A DNA stretch of 64,000 nucleotides from an uncultured Oscillospiraceae bacterium (GTDB lineage: Bacteria > Bacillota > Clostridia > Oscillospirales > Oscillospiraceae), in contig CATLAL010000007.1 of assembly GCA_949878425.1 (NCBI GenBank), positions 43,866 through 107,865 on the forward strand, read 5' to 3'. Position numbers and translations under genes: made by a program. Of this stretch, positions 31,324 to 44,288 are shown in pieces; position 1 is the first letter of the stretch; every line of letters starts with the position of its first letter. The notes below the pieces were generated by a model that had not been told where the DNA came from, did not search any database, and saw nothing but the letters and a program-made list of their open reading frames with translations.

Positions 31324-32694
31324 ATGCGAAAGGATACGGATATCTCCCAACAGCTGGGGACGGCCCCGGTTGGGAAGCTTTTACTGAAGCTGGCCGCGCC
31401 CACGGTGGTGGCCCAGCTGGTGAATCTACTCTATAACATCGTGGACCGCATCTACATCGGCCACATGCCGGAGGTGGGGCTGACGGCGCTGACAGGGGTG
31501 GGACTGTGCTTCCCGGTGGTCTACCTCATCGGCGCTTTTACCATGCTCATCGCCCAGGGGGGCGCGCCCCGGGCCGCCATCGCCATGGGGGAGGGGGACG
31601 ACGGCAGGGCGGAGGAGATTATGGGAAACTGCTTCATCTGCCTTGCGGCGGCGGCCCTGGCGTTGACGGCGGCCTTCTGGATCTGGGGGGAGAAGCTGCT
31701 GTGGCTCTTCGGGTGCAGCGCCGACACCATCGTCTACGCCCTGCCCTATATGCGCATTTACGCCGGGGGGTCCGTGTTCGTTATGACAGCCCTGGGCATG
31801 AACCTCTTTGTCACCACCCAGGGCTTTACCACCTTCAGTATGCGCGCCGTGCTCATCGGCGCGGTGAGCAACATTATCCTGGACCCCATCTTCATCTACC
31901 TCCTGGATATGGGCGTCCAGGGGGCGGCTCTGGCCACCGTGATCTCCCAGGCCGCCTCCGGGGTTTGGATCATCCACTTTCTCACCGGCAGCGAGACCAA
32001 GCTGCGGCTGAGGCGGCAGTATCTGCGGCCCCGGGCGGCGGTAATGGCCCCGGTGCTGGCCCTTGGCATCTCCCCCTTCATCATGCAGAGCACGGAGGCG
32101 CTGCTGAACATCTCCTTCAACTCCTCCCTCCAGCGCTACGGCGGCGACGTGGCCGTGGGGGCCATGACCGTGGCCAGCACAGTGATGCAGATGGTGTGGA
32201 TCCCCGTCCAGGGCATCGGCCAGGGGGCGCAGCCCATTATCAGCTACAACTACGGGGCCCGGAACCCCCAGCGGGTGCGCCAGGCCTTCTGGGCGCTGCT
32301 GCGGGCCGGGGGCGCGTTTATGGCCGTGTTTTGGGTGCTGGTGCAGCTGTTTCCCCAGGTGTTCATCCGCATCTTCAACAATGAGCCCGCCCTGCTGGAC
32401 ACCGCCGTGTGGACCCTGCGGCTGTACACGGCCTCCCTGGGCCTCTTCGGCATCCAGATGTCCGTGCAGCAGACCTTCATGGCCATCGGCAAGGCCAAGG
32501 CGTCCCTCTTTATCGCCTGCCTGCGGAAGGTGATACTGCTGATTCCCCTGATCTTCATCCTGCCCTATTTCTTTGAGAACAAGGTGTTCGCCGTCTTTCT
32601 GGCGGAGCCGGTGAGCGACTTTATCTCCGTGGCTGTGTCCGCCGTCACCTTTTTCCTGGTGTTCCGGCCCGCCATGCGGGCGCTGGAGGAGTAG
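31324..32694 (+). CDS. MATE-family efflux transporter
   Basis: 456 residues with twelve hydrophobic helices in two halves, each starting with a MatE module (LLKLAAPTVVAQLVNLLYNIVD; LALGISPFIMQSTEALLNISF). The length is normal. The family exports drugs or cationic metabolites with Na+ or H+. The substrate is unknown. AGAAAGGAG lies before the ATG. Its neighbours do not suggest a specific role. Confidence 0.93.
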   Translation: MRKDTDISQQLGTAPVGKLLLKLAAPTVVAQLVNLLYNIVDRIYIGHMPEVGLTALTGVGLCFPVVYLIGAFTMLIAQGGAPRAAIAMGEGDDGRAEEIMGNCFICLAAAALALTAAFWIWGEKLLWLFGCSADTIVYALPYMRIYAGGSVFVMTALGMNLFVTTQGFTTFSMRAVLIGAVSNIILDPIFIYLLDMGVQGAALATVISQAASGVWIIHFLTGSETKLRLRRQYLRPRAAVMAPVLALGISPFIMQSTEALLNISFNSSLQRYGGDVAVGAMTVASTVMQMVWIPVQGIGQGAQPIISYNYGARNPQRVRQAFWALLRAGGAFMAVFWVLVQLFPQVFIRIFNNEPALLDTAVWTLRLYTASLGLFGIQMSVQQTFMAIGKAKASLFIACLRKVILLIPLIFILPYFFENKVFAVFLAEPVSDFISVAVSAVTFFLVFRPAMRALEE

Positions 32695-32742
32695 CCCCGC
32701 CGCCCGAATCGGCAGGAAAAACGACAGAATAAGCGAAAGGGA

Positions 32743-32771
32743 TTGCAGGACGCCGCCGGATTTGCTATAGT
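32743..32771 (+). promoter_or_regulatory. Promoter of the cysteine desulfidase gene
   Basis: TTGCAG (32743-32748), 17-bp spacer ending TGC, TATAGT (32766-32771), an extended -10, 50 bp before the ATG. Confidence 0.7.
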
Positions 32772-32821
32772 ATGGTTGGAGAAGCGTGCCCTACATTCAC
32801 CGAAAAAAGGGGAAGAGGAAA

Positions 32822-34099
32822 ATGGAAGATAAAATTTACAGAGAATACGTCAAGATCCTCCAGGAGGAGCTGATCCCCGCCACCGGCTGCACGGAGCCCA
32901 TCGCCGTGGCCTATGCCGCCGCCGTGGCCCGGGACACCCTGGGCTCCATGCCGGAGCAGGTGGACATCGCCGTCAGCGCGAATATCATCAAAAATGTCAA
33001 GAGCGTGATCGTCCCCCACACCGGGGGCCTAAGGGGCATCGACGCGGCGGCCGCTGCCGGAATCGCCGCCGGCGACCCGGAGAAGAAGCTGGAGGTCCTG
33101 GCCGGCATCGGCAGCGAGCAGATCGCGGAGATCTCCGCCTGCCTGGCCAAGGCCCGCTTCACGGTGCGCCAGGCGGAGAGCCCCTGCATCTTCGACATCC
33201 AGATCACCGTCAGCGGCGCTGGCCACACCGCCTTTACCCGCATCGCCGGCTACCACACCAACCTCATCCAGGTGGAGCGGGACGGCCAGGTGCTTCTGCA
33301 CAAGGACTACGCCGACGGCGGACACCAGTATGCCACGGACCGCAGCCTTTTGACGGTGGAGCGGATCGTGGAGTTCGCGGACTGCGTGGATCTCTCGGAC
33401 GTCCGGGAGACCCTGGACCGGCAGATTACCTGCAACACCGCCATCGCGGAGGAGGGCCTGCGGGGGAACTGGGGGGCCAACATCGGCAGCATTCTGCTGC
33501 GCTCCTACGGCAGCAGCGTCCACAACCGGGCCAAGGCCATGGCCGCAGCCGGCTCCGACGGGCGGATGAACGGCTGTGAGATGCCGGTGGTGATCAATTC
33601 CGGCAGCGGCAACCAGGGCCTCACCGCCTCTTTGCCGGTGATCGTCTACGCCAAGGAGATGCAGGTGTCCCAGGAGCTGCTCTACCGGGCCCTGGTGGTG
33701 TCCAACCTCATCACCATCCACCTCAAGACTGGCATTGGCCGGCTGAGCGCCTACTGCGGCGCCATCAGCGCCGGGGCCGGCGCCGGGGCCGGCGTGGCCT
33801 ACCTCCACGGGGGCCGGCTGACGGAGATTGCCCACACCATTGTCAACGCCCTGGCCATTAATTCCGGCGTCATCTGCGACGGGGCCAAGTCCAGCTGCGC
33901 GGCCAAAATCGCCTCCGCCGTGGAGGCGGGACTGCTGGGTATGCAGATGTACTTCCACGGCAGCGAGTTCTGCGGCGGCGACGGCATCGTCACGAAGGGC
34001 GTGGAGAACACCATCCAAAACGTGGGCCAGCTGGCCCGCAAGGGGATGGCGGAGACGGATAAGGAGATCATCAGTATCATGATCTCCGGCCACTCGTAA
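32822..34099 (+). CDS. L-cysteine desulfidase / serine dehydratase alpha-like (CyuA/UPF0597) protein
   Basis: 425 residues from the ATG at 32822 (GAAGAGG upstream). The family is an iron-sulfur lyase that splits L-cysteine to pyruvate, ammonia and sulfide. Visible motifs: ATGCTEPIAVAYAAA, ITCNTAIAEEGLRGNWGANI, INSGSGNQGLTASLPV, and the C-terminal NSGVICDGAKSSCAAKIA, whose Cys residues with the early GCTEP Cys are likely cluster ligands. It stands alone with its own promoter; no cysteine permease (CyuP) is adjacent. Confidence 0.9.
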   Translation: MEDKIYREYVKILQEELIPATGCTEPIAVAYAAAVARDTLGSMPEQVDIAVSANIIKNVKSVIVPHTGGLRGIDAAAAAGIAAGDPEKKLEVLAGIGSEQIAEISACLAKARFTVRQAESPCIFDIQITVSGAGHTAFTRIAGYHTNLIQVERDGQVLLHKDYADGGHQYATDRSLLTVERIVEFADCVDLSDVRETLDRQITCNTAIAEEGLRGNWGANIGSILLRSYGSSVHNRAKAMAAAGSDGRMNGCEMPVVINSGSGNQGLTASLPVIVYAKEMQVSQELLYRALVVSNLITIHLKTGIGRLSAYCGAISAGAGAGAGVAYLHGGRLTEIAHTIVNALAINSGVICDGAKSSCAAKIASAVEAGLLGMQMYFHGSEFCGGDGIVTKGVENTIQNVGQLARKGMAETDKEIISIMISGHS

Positions 34100-34118
34100 G
34101 CGCCGGACCGCGGCGTAT

Positions 34119-34284
34119 TAGGGCTTGTTTGAAAAATGTTAACATGCCCAAACAGCAGGTCTTTTTCCGACATGCATTGCCAAGTTTCCTTGCAATACAT
34201 CCAGTATTCCGGCGTCAAATTGGCTTCGCCTGGCGAAAAAATCCGTCGCCCATCCGGCATTTTTGAGTATGAATACAGGTTCTA
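34119..34284 (-). mobile_element. MITE-like element, copy 2
   Basis: 166 bp, reverse orientation relative to the 10707-10870 copy. The two share long blocks such as GCGAAGCCAATTTGACGC, TACTGGATGTATTGCAAGG and TTGGCAATGCATG. The ends TAGGGCTTGTTTGAAAAATG and, inverted, TAGAACCTGTATTCAT give weaker terminal inverted repeats. It lies 19 bp after the cysteine desulfidase stop. Confidence 0.65.
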
Positions 34285-34294
34285 AAAGGGATAA

Positions 34295-34361
34295 GCGAAA
34301 CGCAGTTTCGCGCCAAAGGCTCTTTTTGATCCTTTTTCTCTCGAGAAAAAGGATGTATGCC
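34295..34361 (+). repeat. Two-hairpin dispersed element, copy I
   Basis: Stem I GCGAAAC/GTTTCGC with loop GCA (34295-34311), linker GCCAAAGGCTCTTTTTG, stem II ATCCTTTTTCTC/GAGAAAAAGGAT (34329-34354), end GTATGCC (34355-34361). 11 bp from the MITE copy. Confidence 0.85.
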
Positions 34362-34410
34362 TCCGCCGCGCCGGCGGTCATTTCAGGCTGTGCATACAGG
34401 TTTTCCCGTC

Positions 34411-34444
34411 CAGAGGGCCGGAGCTTCGAAGCTCCGGCCCTCTG
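34411..34444. terminator. Perfect 34-bp palindrome
   Basis: CAGAGGGCCGGAGCTTC followed by its exact complement, centred on TTCGAA. It would form a very strong hairpin and may terminate transcription that reads through from cysteine desulfidase, although no T-tract follows. It is about 93 bp before the next start codon. Confidence 0.5.
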
Positions 34445-34536
34445 CTATCCATTGCCAGGGCGGCGCGCCTCATCTTTTTCGCGGGTTTCGTCCATACTAG
34501 CGGCACAGAAAATCGAAAGATGGAGGAGCCTGCACG

Positions 34537-36570
34537 ATGCATACGGATACGAAAATCAGAGCCGGCGGCAACCGGCTGCGCCATGAGAAATCCCCCTACC
34601 TGCTTCAGCACGCGGACAACCCGGTGGACTGGTATCCCTGGGGCCGGGAGGCCTTTGCCGCCGCGAGGCGGGAGGACAAGCCGGTCTTTTTGTCCATCGG
34701 TTACTCCACCTGCCACTGGTGCCACGTCATGGGCCGGGAGGCCTTTGAGGACGAGGCCGTGGCCCGGGCACTGAACCAGGGGTTCATTGCTGTGAAGGTG
34801 GACCGGGAGGAGCGTCCGGACGTGGACGCGGTCTATATGGAGGCGTGCCAGGCCCTGACCGGGTCCGGCGGCTGGCCGCTGACAATCCTCATGACGCCGG
34901 ACCAGGAGCCTTTCTGGGCGGGGACCTACCTGCCCCCCAGGAGCGGGAACGGGCGGCTGGGCCTTGTGGAGCTGCTCGACGAGGTGGAGCGGCTCTGGCG
35001 GTCGGACCGGCGGCGTCTGCTGAGCCTGGCCCGGCAGGTGGCGGACCAGGTGGCCCGCCGGGAGGAGTCCGGAGGCGCGGCGCCGGAGCGCGCCCTGCTG
35101 CGGGAGGCCGCGCTCCAGCTGGGGCAGCGGTTTGACCCCGTCAACGGCGGCTTCGGCACCGCACCCAAATTCCCCATGCCCCATGAGCTGCTCTTCCTGC
35201 TGGGGTACGCCCGGCGGGAGGGGGACCGGGAGGCCCTGACCATGGCGGAGCGCACCCTGACCCAGATGGCCCGGGGCGGAATCTTTGACCAGATCGGCGG
35301 CGGCTTTAGCCGCTACAGCACGGACGAGCGCTGGCACATCCCTCACTTTGAGAAGATGCTCTACGACAACGCCCTGCTCTCCTATGCCTACCTGGAGGCC
35401 TTCTCCCAGACGGGAGAGCCCTACTGCCGGGAGGTGGCCTGCCGGATTTTGGACTACGCCGCGAGGGAGCTGCGCCTGTCCGGCGGCGGCTTTGCCTGCG
35501 GCCAGGACGCGGACAGCGGCGGCGAGGAGGGAGGCTTCTACCGGATGACCCAGGAGGAGGTCCGCGCGGTCCTGGGGGACCGGGAGGGGGAGCGGTTTTG
35601 CAACTGGTTCGGCATCGCCTCCCGGGGGGAGCACGTGCCTCATCTGCTGTGGGAGCCCCAGTACGACCAGGCGTGGACCGCCTTCTCAGCGCAGTGTGAG
35701 AAGCTGCGCTCCTACCGCGCAGACCGGCCCCTCCACCGGGACGATAAGGCGGTCGCCGGCTGGAACGGGCTGATGCTGGCCGCCCTGGCGAAGGCCTACC
35801 GGGTACTGGGGGAGGAGCGGTATCTGCGCATGGCGGTGGAGCTGCGCCTCTTCCTCAAAACCCGCCTGACCGCTCCGGACGGGCGGCTGTACCGCTGCTG
35901 GCGGGATCGGGAGCCCGCCGGGGCGGGCCAGCTGGAGGACTATGCCTTTTGCTGCTGGGGGCTTTTAGAGCTGTACGGGGCTAACTTCTCCGCCTCCTGC
36001 CTGAAGGAGGCGGAGAAACTGGCGGACCAGATGGCGGAGCGGTTCTGGGATGAGCGCCAAGGGGGCTTCTACAGCGCCCCCGCGGACGGCGAGCGGCTGA
36101 TTGCCCGGCAGAAGGAGTCCTTTGACGGGGCCCTGCCCTCCGGAAACGGGGCGGCGGCGCTGGCGCTGGTGCGGCTGGGCCGGCTCACCGGGGAGCGGCG
36201 GTTCCGGGCCCTGGCGGACCGGCAGCTGCGCTGGCTGGCCGGAGAGCCGTATCCCTCTGCCCGGTGCTTCGCGCTCCTGGCCATGCTGGAGGCGCTCTAC
36301 CCCACCCGGGAGCTGGTGTGCGTGTCCGCAGGGGGCGCGCCACGGTGGCTGGCGGGAGTGAGCGAGGCCTACGGCATCGCGTCCCTGGTGAAAACGCCGG
36401 AGAACAGCCGGGCGCTGGAGCGCCTGGCCCCCTTTACGGCGGACTACCCCATCCCGGAGGCGGGGGAGCGGATGTATTTGTGCCAGGGGGAGCGCTGCCT
36501 GCCGCCGGCGGAGAGCCTGGAGGAGCTGCGGCGTCTGGCCGAGGCGGGGGTTAACCGCGGACGCGGCTGA
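34537..36570 (+). CDS. DUF255 thioredoxin-domain protein (YyaL/spermatogenesis-associated 20 type)
   Basis: 677 residues. The N-terminal ~150 residues are the thioredoxin-like DUF255 domain: [20 protein letters not shown], the conserved STCHWCHVM, and [12 protein letters not shown]. The rest is an (alpha/alpha)6-barrel like N-acylglucosamine epimerase ([45 protein letters not shown]). The length matches the family, whose function is unproven. GGAGGAGCC lies before the ATG. Confidence 0.93.
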   Translation: MHTDTKIRAGGNRLRHEKSPYLLQHADNPVDWYPWGREAFAAARREDKPVFLSIGYSTCHWCHVMGREAFEDEAVARALNQGFIAVKVDREERPDVDAVYMEACQALTGSGGWPLTILMTPDQEPFWAGTYLPPRSGNGRLGLVELLDEVERLWRSDRRRLLSLARQVADQVARREESGGAAPERALLREAALQLGQRFDPVNGGFGTAPKFPMPHELLFLLGYARREGDREALTMAERTLTQMARGGIFDQIGGGFSRYSTDERWHIPHFEKMLYDNALLSYAYLEAFSQTGEPYCREVACRILDYAARELRLSGGGFACGQDADSGGEEGGFYRMTQEEVRAVLGDREGERFCNWFGIASRGEHVPHLLWEPQYDQAWTAFSAQCEKLRSYRADRPLHRDDKAVAGWNGLMLAALAKAYRVLGEERYLRMAVELRLFLKTRLTAPDGRLYRCWRDREPAGAGQLEDYAFCCWGLLELYGANFSASCLKEAEKLADQMAERFWDERQGGFYSAPADGERLIARQKESFDGALPSGNGAAALALVRLGRLTGERRFRALADRQLRWLAGEPYPSARCFALLAMLEALYPTRELVCVSAGGAPRWLAGVSEAYGIASLVKTPENSRALERLAPFTADYPIPEAGERMYLCQGERCLPPAESLEELRRLAEAGVNRGRG

Positions 36571-36584
36571 AAACGGGTAAAGGT

Positions 36585-36712
36585 TGGGCGCTGCCCAAAC
36601 CCGCCAGGGCTTTGCCTAGTGGGCCGGCAGAGCCGGGCCGACAGCTGGGGCGGCCTTTGGCCGCCTAACGCCTGGCCCCGCCGCCCTTTGAAAAGGGAGG
36701 CCCTGAACCTTT
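36585..36712. repeat. Degenerate GC-rich intergenic repeat, copy 1
   Basis: TTGGGC-GCT-GCCCAAACCCGC, GGGCTTTGCCTAG and GGCGGCC-TTT-GGCCGCC hairpins. The order TTGGGC.., CCAAACCCGC, TTGCCTAG, GGCCGCC is repeated at 40092-40180, so the two stretches look related. No gene. Confidence 0.5.
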
Positions 36713-36714
36713 TT

Positions 36715-36773
36715 TGTAGGAGCGAGCATCGCTCGCCCCTACACTTGCAAACGATTCCCGCCGGTGGTATACT
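36715..36773 (+). promoter_or_regulatory. Palindromic repeat joined to the PstS-like promoter
   Basis: The palindrome TGTAGGAGCGAGC-ATC with its near-complement occupies 36715-36743. Two bases on, TTGCAA (36745-36750), 17-bp spacer ending TGG, TATACT (36768-36773) forms a strong extended -10 promoter for the 36822 gene. Confidence 0.7.
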
Positions 36774-36821
36774 TTGTCCTATCCAGAAGGCAAATTCCAA
36801 TTTGTAAAGGAGGGCAACCAC

Positions 36822-37730
36822 ATGAGACGACGCATTGCGGCCGCGCTGTCCCTTCTGATCCTCATCAGCCTTGCCGCCTGCGGTGAGCCGCCGGCAGCGG
36901 ACGTTCCAGAGCCGTTTGTCTTTACCCGGGAGAATTTTCCTCGGCTCAACGGCTCCACCGCCATGGTCCCCCTGGGGCAGGCCATTGCCAGCGTCCTTCT
37001 GGGGGAGACCCGGGAGGAGGCCGCGGACCTCATCCACTTCTCCCGCACCACCCAGTCCTACCGGGAGCTGATGAACGGACAGGCGGACCTGCTCATCTCC
37101 GGCGCGCCGCCGGAGGGTATCTATGAGGAGAAGGAGGATCTGGGCTTTGACTGGGAGATCTCCACCTTCGCCGTGGACGGCCTGGTCTTTCTCGTCAACG
37201 CGGACAACCCTGTGGACAGCCTCACCACGGAGCAGCTACAGGGCATCTACAGCGGCCAGATCACCAACTGGAGCCAGGTGGGCGGCGACGACGTGGAGAT
37301 CATCCCCTTTCAGCGCAACGAGGAGGCCGGGAGTCAGACGGCGATGCGGAACCTGGTGATGGGCGATATCCCCCTGATGGAGGCCCCCGCGGAATACGTC
37401 AGCGGCGCCATGGGCGACCTCATAGAGGTGGTGGCGTCCTATAACGACTCCGCCGCCGCCATTGGATACACCGTCTACTACTACGCCCACGACATGGGGA
37501 TGGCGGACGGCCTCAAGCTGCTGGCGGTAGACGGCGTACAGCCCAGCGCGGAGACCATCCGCGCCCGGGACTACCCCTTTATCAACGAATCCTATGTGGT
37601 TATCCCTGCGGGCCTGGCCGACGATGCCCCCGCAAAGGTGCTCTACAACTGGCTTCTGAGCGGGGAGGGGCAGCAGCTGGTGGCCCAGGAGGGCTATGTG
37701 AGCGTCCTGGAGGGGGGCGGCGCGCCGTGA
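36822..37730 (+). CDS. PstS-like phosphate/anion-binding lipoprotein
   Basis: 302 residues. A lipoprotein signal peptide with lipobox LAAC (Cys21), then a PBP-like_2 domain: LNGSTAMVPLGQAIASVLLG, SRTTQSYREL, and IYSGQITNWSQVGGDD, the usual PstS hallmark. Extracellular, membrane-anchored. No pstCAB permease or phoU follows; instead a second lipoprotein gene overlaps its stop (GTGA). It may be a solute sensor or a stray binding protein. AAAGGAGGG precedes the ATG. Confidence 0.85.
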   Translation: MRRRIAAALSLLILISLAACGEPPAADVPEPFVFTRENFPRLNGSTAMVPLGQAIASVLLGETREEAADLIHFSRTTQSYRELMNGQADLLISGAPPEGIYEEKEDLGFDWEISTFAVDGLVFLVNADNPVDSLTTEQLQGIYSGQITNWSQVGGDDVEIIPFQRNEEAGSQTAMRNLVMGDIPLMEAPAEYVSGAMGDLIEVVASYNDSAAAIGYTVYYYAHDMGMADGLKLLAVDGVQPSAETIRARDYPFINESYVVIPAGLADDAPAKVLYNWLLSGEGQQLVAQEGYVSVLEGGGAP

Positions 37731-38803
37731 AAAAGCTGATGGCGGCGCTGCTCCTGCTGGCCCTGGCCGGCTGCGGGACCCGGGCGGAGGCGCCGGCGGA
37801 GCCCGGCGGCCAGCCCCCCGTCTACACCGACTGGTCGAAGCTGACCCCCTACCGGCCGGCGGAGCAGCTCTACACCTACCACCCGGGCTACTGCGGGGCC
37901 GGCGCCCTGGAGGAGCGGAGCGACTACGGGGCGCTTCTGCCCTATATCGGAGCGTACGCCGCCATGGACCGCTATGTGGTCGAGGCCCTGCCCCTCTACG
38001 GTCTTGTCACCAGCGAGGGCGCGCTGGTGACGGACCCCGTGTACGCAGAAATCTCTTTTCATGACGGCTTCCTCGTGCTCTGCCGCGCCGGCCCCGGCGG
38101 GACGGTCTCCTGCACCCTGGCCGCCCCGGACGGGCGCTGGGTCCGCCAGCTGGCCGGCAGCTACTATGTGGGCGAGGGCAGCGGCCTGTTCCTCACCGCC
38201 TCGGAGGATGGAGGGCTCCAGATCTGGAGCGCGGAGGGGGAGGCCGTCACGGCTTTTGATGGCTCCCTCTTTACCGCCCGGCTGGGGGAGGACTTCACCT
38301 GGGGCGAGGAGGGCGGCCCCTGGATCGACTGGACGGACAACAGGGTGGGGTATGTCACGTCCTACCAGGTGAACGGAGAATCCCTGGAGGAGGCGGTGCG
38401 CCTGTATCTCGACTTTGCCAGCGGCGCTGTGACGGATACGCCGCCGGAGGGCTATCCGGACGAGATCGACTATGACGCGCTCTACGGGTCCGCCGGCGGC
38501 AGCGCCCCCCAGCCGCCGGACGTTCCGGGGTGCAGGTATCTCGACCCCATTACTGACCAGGTGACGGGGGAGACCTATTTTTACGGGTATTACTGCCCCG
38601 GGGAGGAGGAGGACGGGCGCTACGCCCTCTTCGACGGCGGGGGCGGGCTGCTGGTGGACAACGCCGACCTGTGGCGCTTTGACAGATTGGTGATCGTCCG
38701 GGCCGGACTGTGCTCCACCCTGGAGGACGGCTGCTTCTGCTTCCGGTCCCTGGCGGAAAACGAGCCGGTGTTCCGCTACGCCATGGGGACGAACTCCGAT
38801 TGA
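37727..38803 (+). CDS. Lipoprotein with weak WG-repeat similarity
   Basis: 358 residues from a GTG that overlaps the previous stop. Signal peptide MKKLMAALLLLALAGCGT with lipobox LAGC (Cys16). One stretch, YGLVTSEGALVTDPVYAEIS, resembles a WG (beta-propeller-like) repeat unit; the rest is rich in Gly, Asp and aromatic residues with four later Cys. No family is firmly recognised. Coupled translation suggests that it works with the PstS-like lipoprotein on the cell surface. Confidence 0.7.
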   Translation: MKKLMAALLLLALAGCGTRAEAPAEPGGQPPVYTDWSKLTPYRPAEQLYTYHPGYCGAGALEERSDYGALLPYIGAYAAMDRYVVEALPLYGLVTSEGALVTDPVYAEISFHDGFLVLCRAGPGGTVSCTLAAPDGRWVRQLAGSYYVGEGSGLFLTASEDGGLQIWSAEGEAVTAFDGSLFTARLGEDFTWGEEGGPWIDWTDNRVGYVTSYQVNGESLEEAVRLYLDFASGAVTDTPPEGYPDEIDYDALYGSAGGSAPQPPDVPGCRYLDPITDQVTGETYFYGYYCPGEEEDGRYALFDGGGGLLVDNADLWRFDRLVIVRAGLCSTLEDGCFCFRSLAENEPVFRYAMGTNSD

Positions 38804-38871
38804 CTGGAAGGACGAGGGCCAGCCCCCGCCCGGGGGCGCCTCCCAAAAATCGGCATTTTATACAGAAAGCC

Positions 38872-38900
38872 TTGCGTGGAGAGCCGTGCTGTAGTATACT
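38872..38900 (+). promoter_or_regulatory. Promoter of the amidohydrolase gene
   Basis: TTGCGT (38872-38877), 17-bp spacer, TATACT (38895-38900), 33 bp before the ATG. Confidence 0.65.
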
Positions 38901-38933
38901 AGCTCCAGATTTTATGAATTGGAGGAATACAGC

Positions 38934-40079
38934 ATGCTGATCAAAAACGCCATCATCCATGACGCAGTCAACCCCCAGCCCTACGAGGGGGACCTGGCCC
39001 TGCGGGAGGGCCGCATCGCCGCCGTGGGCGGCAGCATCCAGCCCCTGGCGGGGGAGGAGGTCTTTGACGCCGCCGGGAAGCAGGTCTACCCCGGCTTTGT
39101 GGAGGCCCACAGCCACCTGGGCCTGGACGGCTACGGCAAGGGCCTGGAGGGCATCGACTACAACGAGATGGGGGATATTGTCTCCTGCCACCTGCGGGGC
39201 ATCGACAGCTTCAACCCCCACGAGAAGTCCGTGCGCATGGCCCTGGAGGGGGGCGTCACCTGCGCCGGGGTAGGGCCCGGCAGCGCCAACGTGCTGGGGG
39301 GCACCTTCTTTGCCGTCAAGACCGGGGGAAACTGCGTGGACGACATGGTGGTGCGCAATCCAGTGGCCATGAAGTGCGCCTTCGGCGAGAACCCCAAGCG
39401 CTGCTACCGGGACAAGGGGGACTCCGCCCGCATGACCACCGCCGCGAAGCTGCGGGACATGCTCTTCCGGGCCCGGGACTACATGGAGCGCAAGGAGGCG
39501 GCGGGAGATGACGTCCTCAAGCGGCCCAAGTTCGACCTGAAGCTGGAGGCCCTGATCCCCGTGCTGAAGGGGGAGATCCCCCTGAAGGCCCACGCCCACC
39601 GGGCGGACGACATCTGCACCGCCATCCGCATCGGCAGGGAGTTCGGCGTGAAGCTGACCCTGGAGCACTGCACGGAGGGCCACCTGATCGTGGAGGAGCT
39701 CCAGCGGGCCGGCTGGCCGGTGGCGGTGGGACCCACCCTGACCAACGCCAGCAAGATCGAGCTTATGAACAAGACCTTTGAGACCCCCGGCATTCTCGCC
39801 CGGGCGGGGATCCAGGTGAGCATTATCACTGACCACTCGGTGATCCCCCAGCAGTATCTGCCCCTGTGCGCGGGGCTGGCCGTGAAGGCCGGCATGGACC
39901 CCTTTGCCGCCCTCCAGGCCATTACCATCAACCCCGCCAGGCACCTGGGCGTCGCCGACCGGGTGGGCTCCCTGGAGGTGGGCAAGGACGCGGACGTGGT
40001 GGTAACGGATGGGGACCCCATGGTCAGCGATACCAGCGTGCTGGCCGTGTTCCTGAACGGAGAGCGGGTTGTGGGGTGA
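38934..40079 (+). CDS. Amidohydrolase family protein (imidazolonepropionase-like)
   Basis: 381 residues, TIM-barrel metal hydrolase. Metal ligands are visible as FVEAHSHLGLDG (first two His), LKAHAHRADD (third), LEHCTEG (fourth) and SIITDHSV (Asp). C-terminal NPARHLGVADRVGSLEVGKDADVVV closes the composite beta domain. The substrate is unknown: it could be a cyclic amide or a dipeptide-type compound. The ATG at 38934 follows TTGGAGG. It is a single gene. Confidence 0.88.
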   Translation: MLIKNAIIHDAVNPQPYEGDLALREGRIAAVGGSIQPLAGEEVFDAAGKQVYPGFVEAHSHLGLDGYGKGLEGIDYNEMGDIVSCHLRGIDSFNPHEKSVRMALEGGVTCAGVGPGSANVLGGTFFAVKTGGNCVDDMVVRNPVAMKCAFGENPKRCYRDKGDSARMTTAAKLRDMLFRARDYMERKEAAGDDVLKRPKFDLKLEALIPVLKGEIPLKAHAHRADDICTAIRIGREFGVKLTLEHCTEGHLIVEELQRAGWPVAVGPTLTNASKIELMNKTFETPGILARAGIQVSIITDHSVIPQQYLPLCAGLAVKAGMDPFAALQAITINPARHLGVADRVGSLEVGKDADVVVTDGDPMVSDTSVLAVFLNGERVVG

Positions 40080-40320
40080 GCGCCCGTTTCCAAGACAGGA
40101 TTGGGCTCCGTCCAAACCCGCTGGGGCGTTGCCTAGGCGGCCGAAAGGCCGCCCGAGCTGTCGTTTGCGCCTTTGGCGCAAATGACGCGAGCAATACCCC
40201 ACCGCCCTTTTGGGCCGGTCATTGCCGCCGGTGGCGTCAACGACCGGGCCGGTGGCCTACGGCCACCTGGCCGGCCCTAAACTTTATCATTTTTAAACTG
40301 CTCTCATTGTAATCGGAGAA
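40080..40320. repeat. Degenerate GC-rich intergenic repeat, copy 2
   Basis: Shares the module order TTGGGC.., CCAAACCCGC, TTGCCTAG, GGCGGCC-GAAA-GGCCGCC with 36585-36712. Further hairpins follow: TTTGCGCC-TTT-GGCGCAAA and GGTGGCC-TAC-GGCCACC. No gene is supported in this gap. Confidence 0.5.
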
Positions 40321-40338
40321 TAGGATGAAGCACCAGGA

Positions 40339-40377
40339 AAAGAGGGGGCGATTCCCAACGGGAACCGCCCCCTCTTT
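40339..40377 (-). terminator. Terminator of the hybrid kinase transcript
   Basis: Perfect 12-bp arms AAAGAGGGGGCG and CGCCCCCTCTTT with an inner TTCCC/GGGAA pairing. On the minus strand the stem runs into CTCTTTTCC, 8 bp after the kinase stop. It may also act on the plus strand. Confidence 0.7.
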
Positions 40378-40384
40378 GCTATCC

Positions 40385-44284
<3,900 letters not shown>

Positions 44285-44288
44285 TGCG

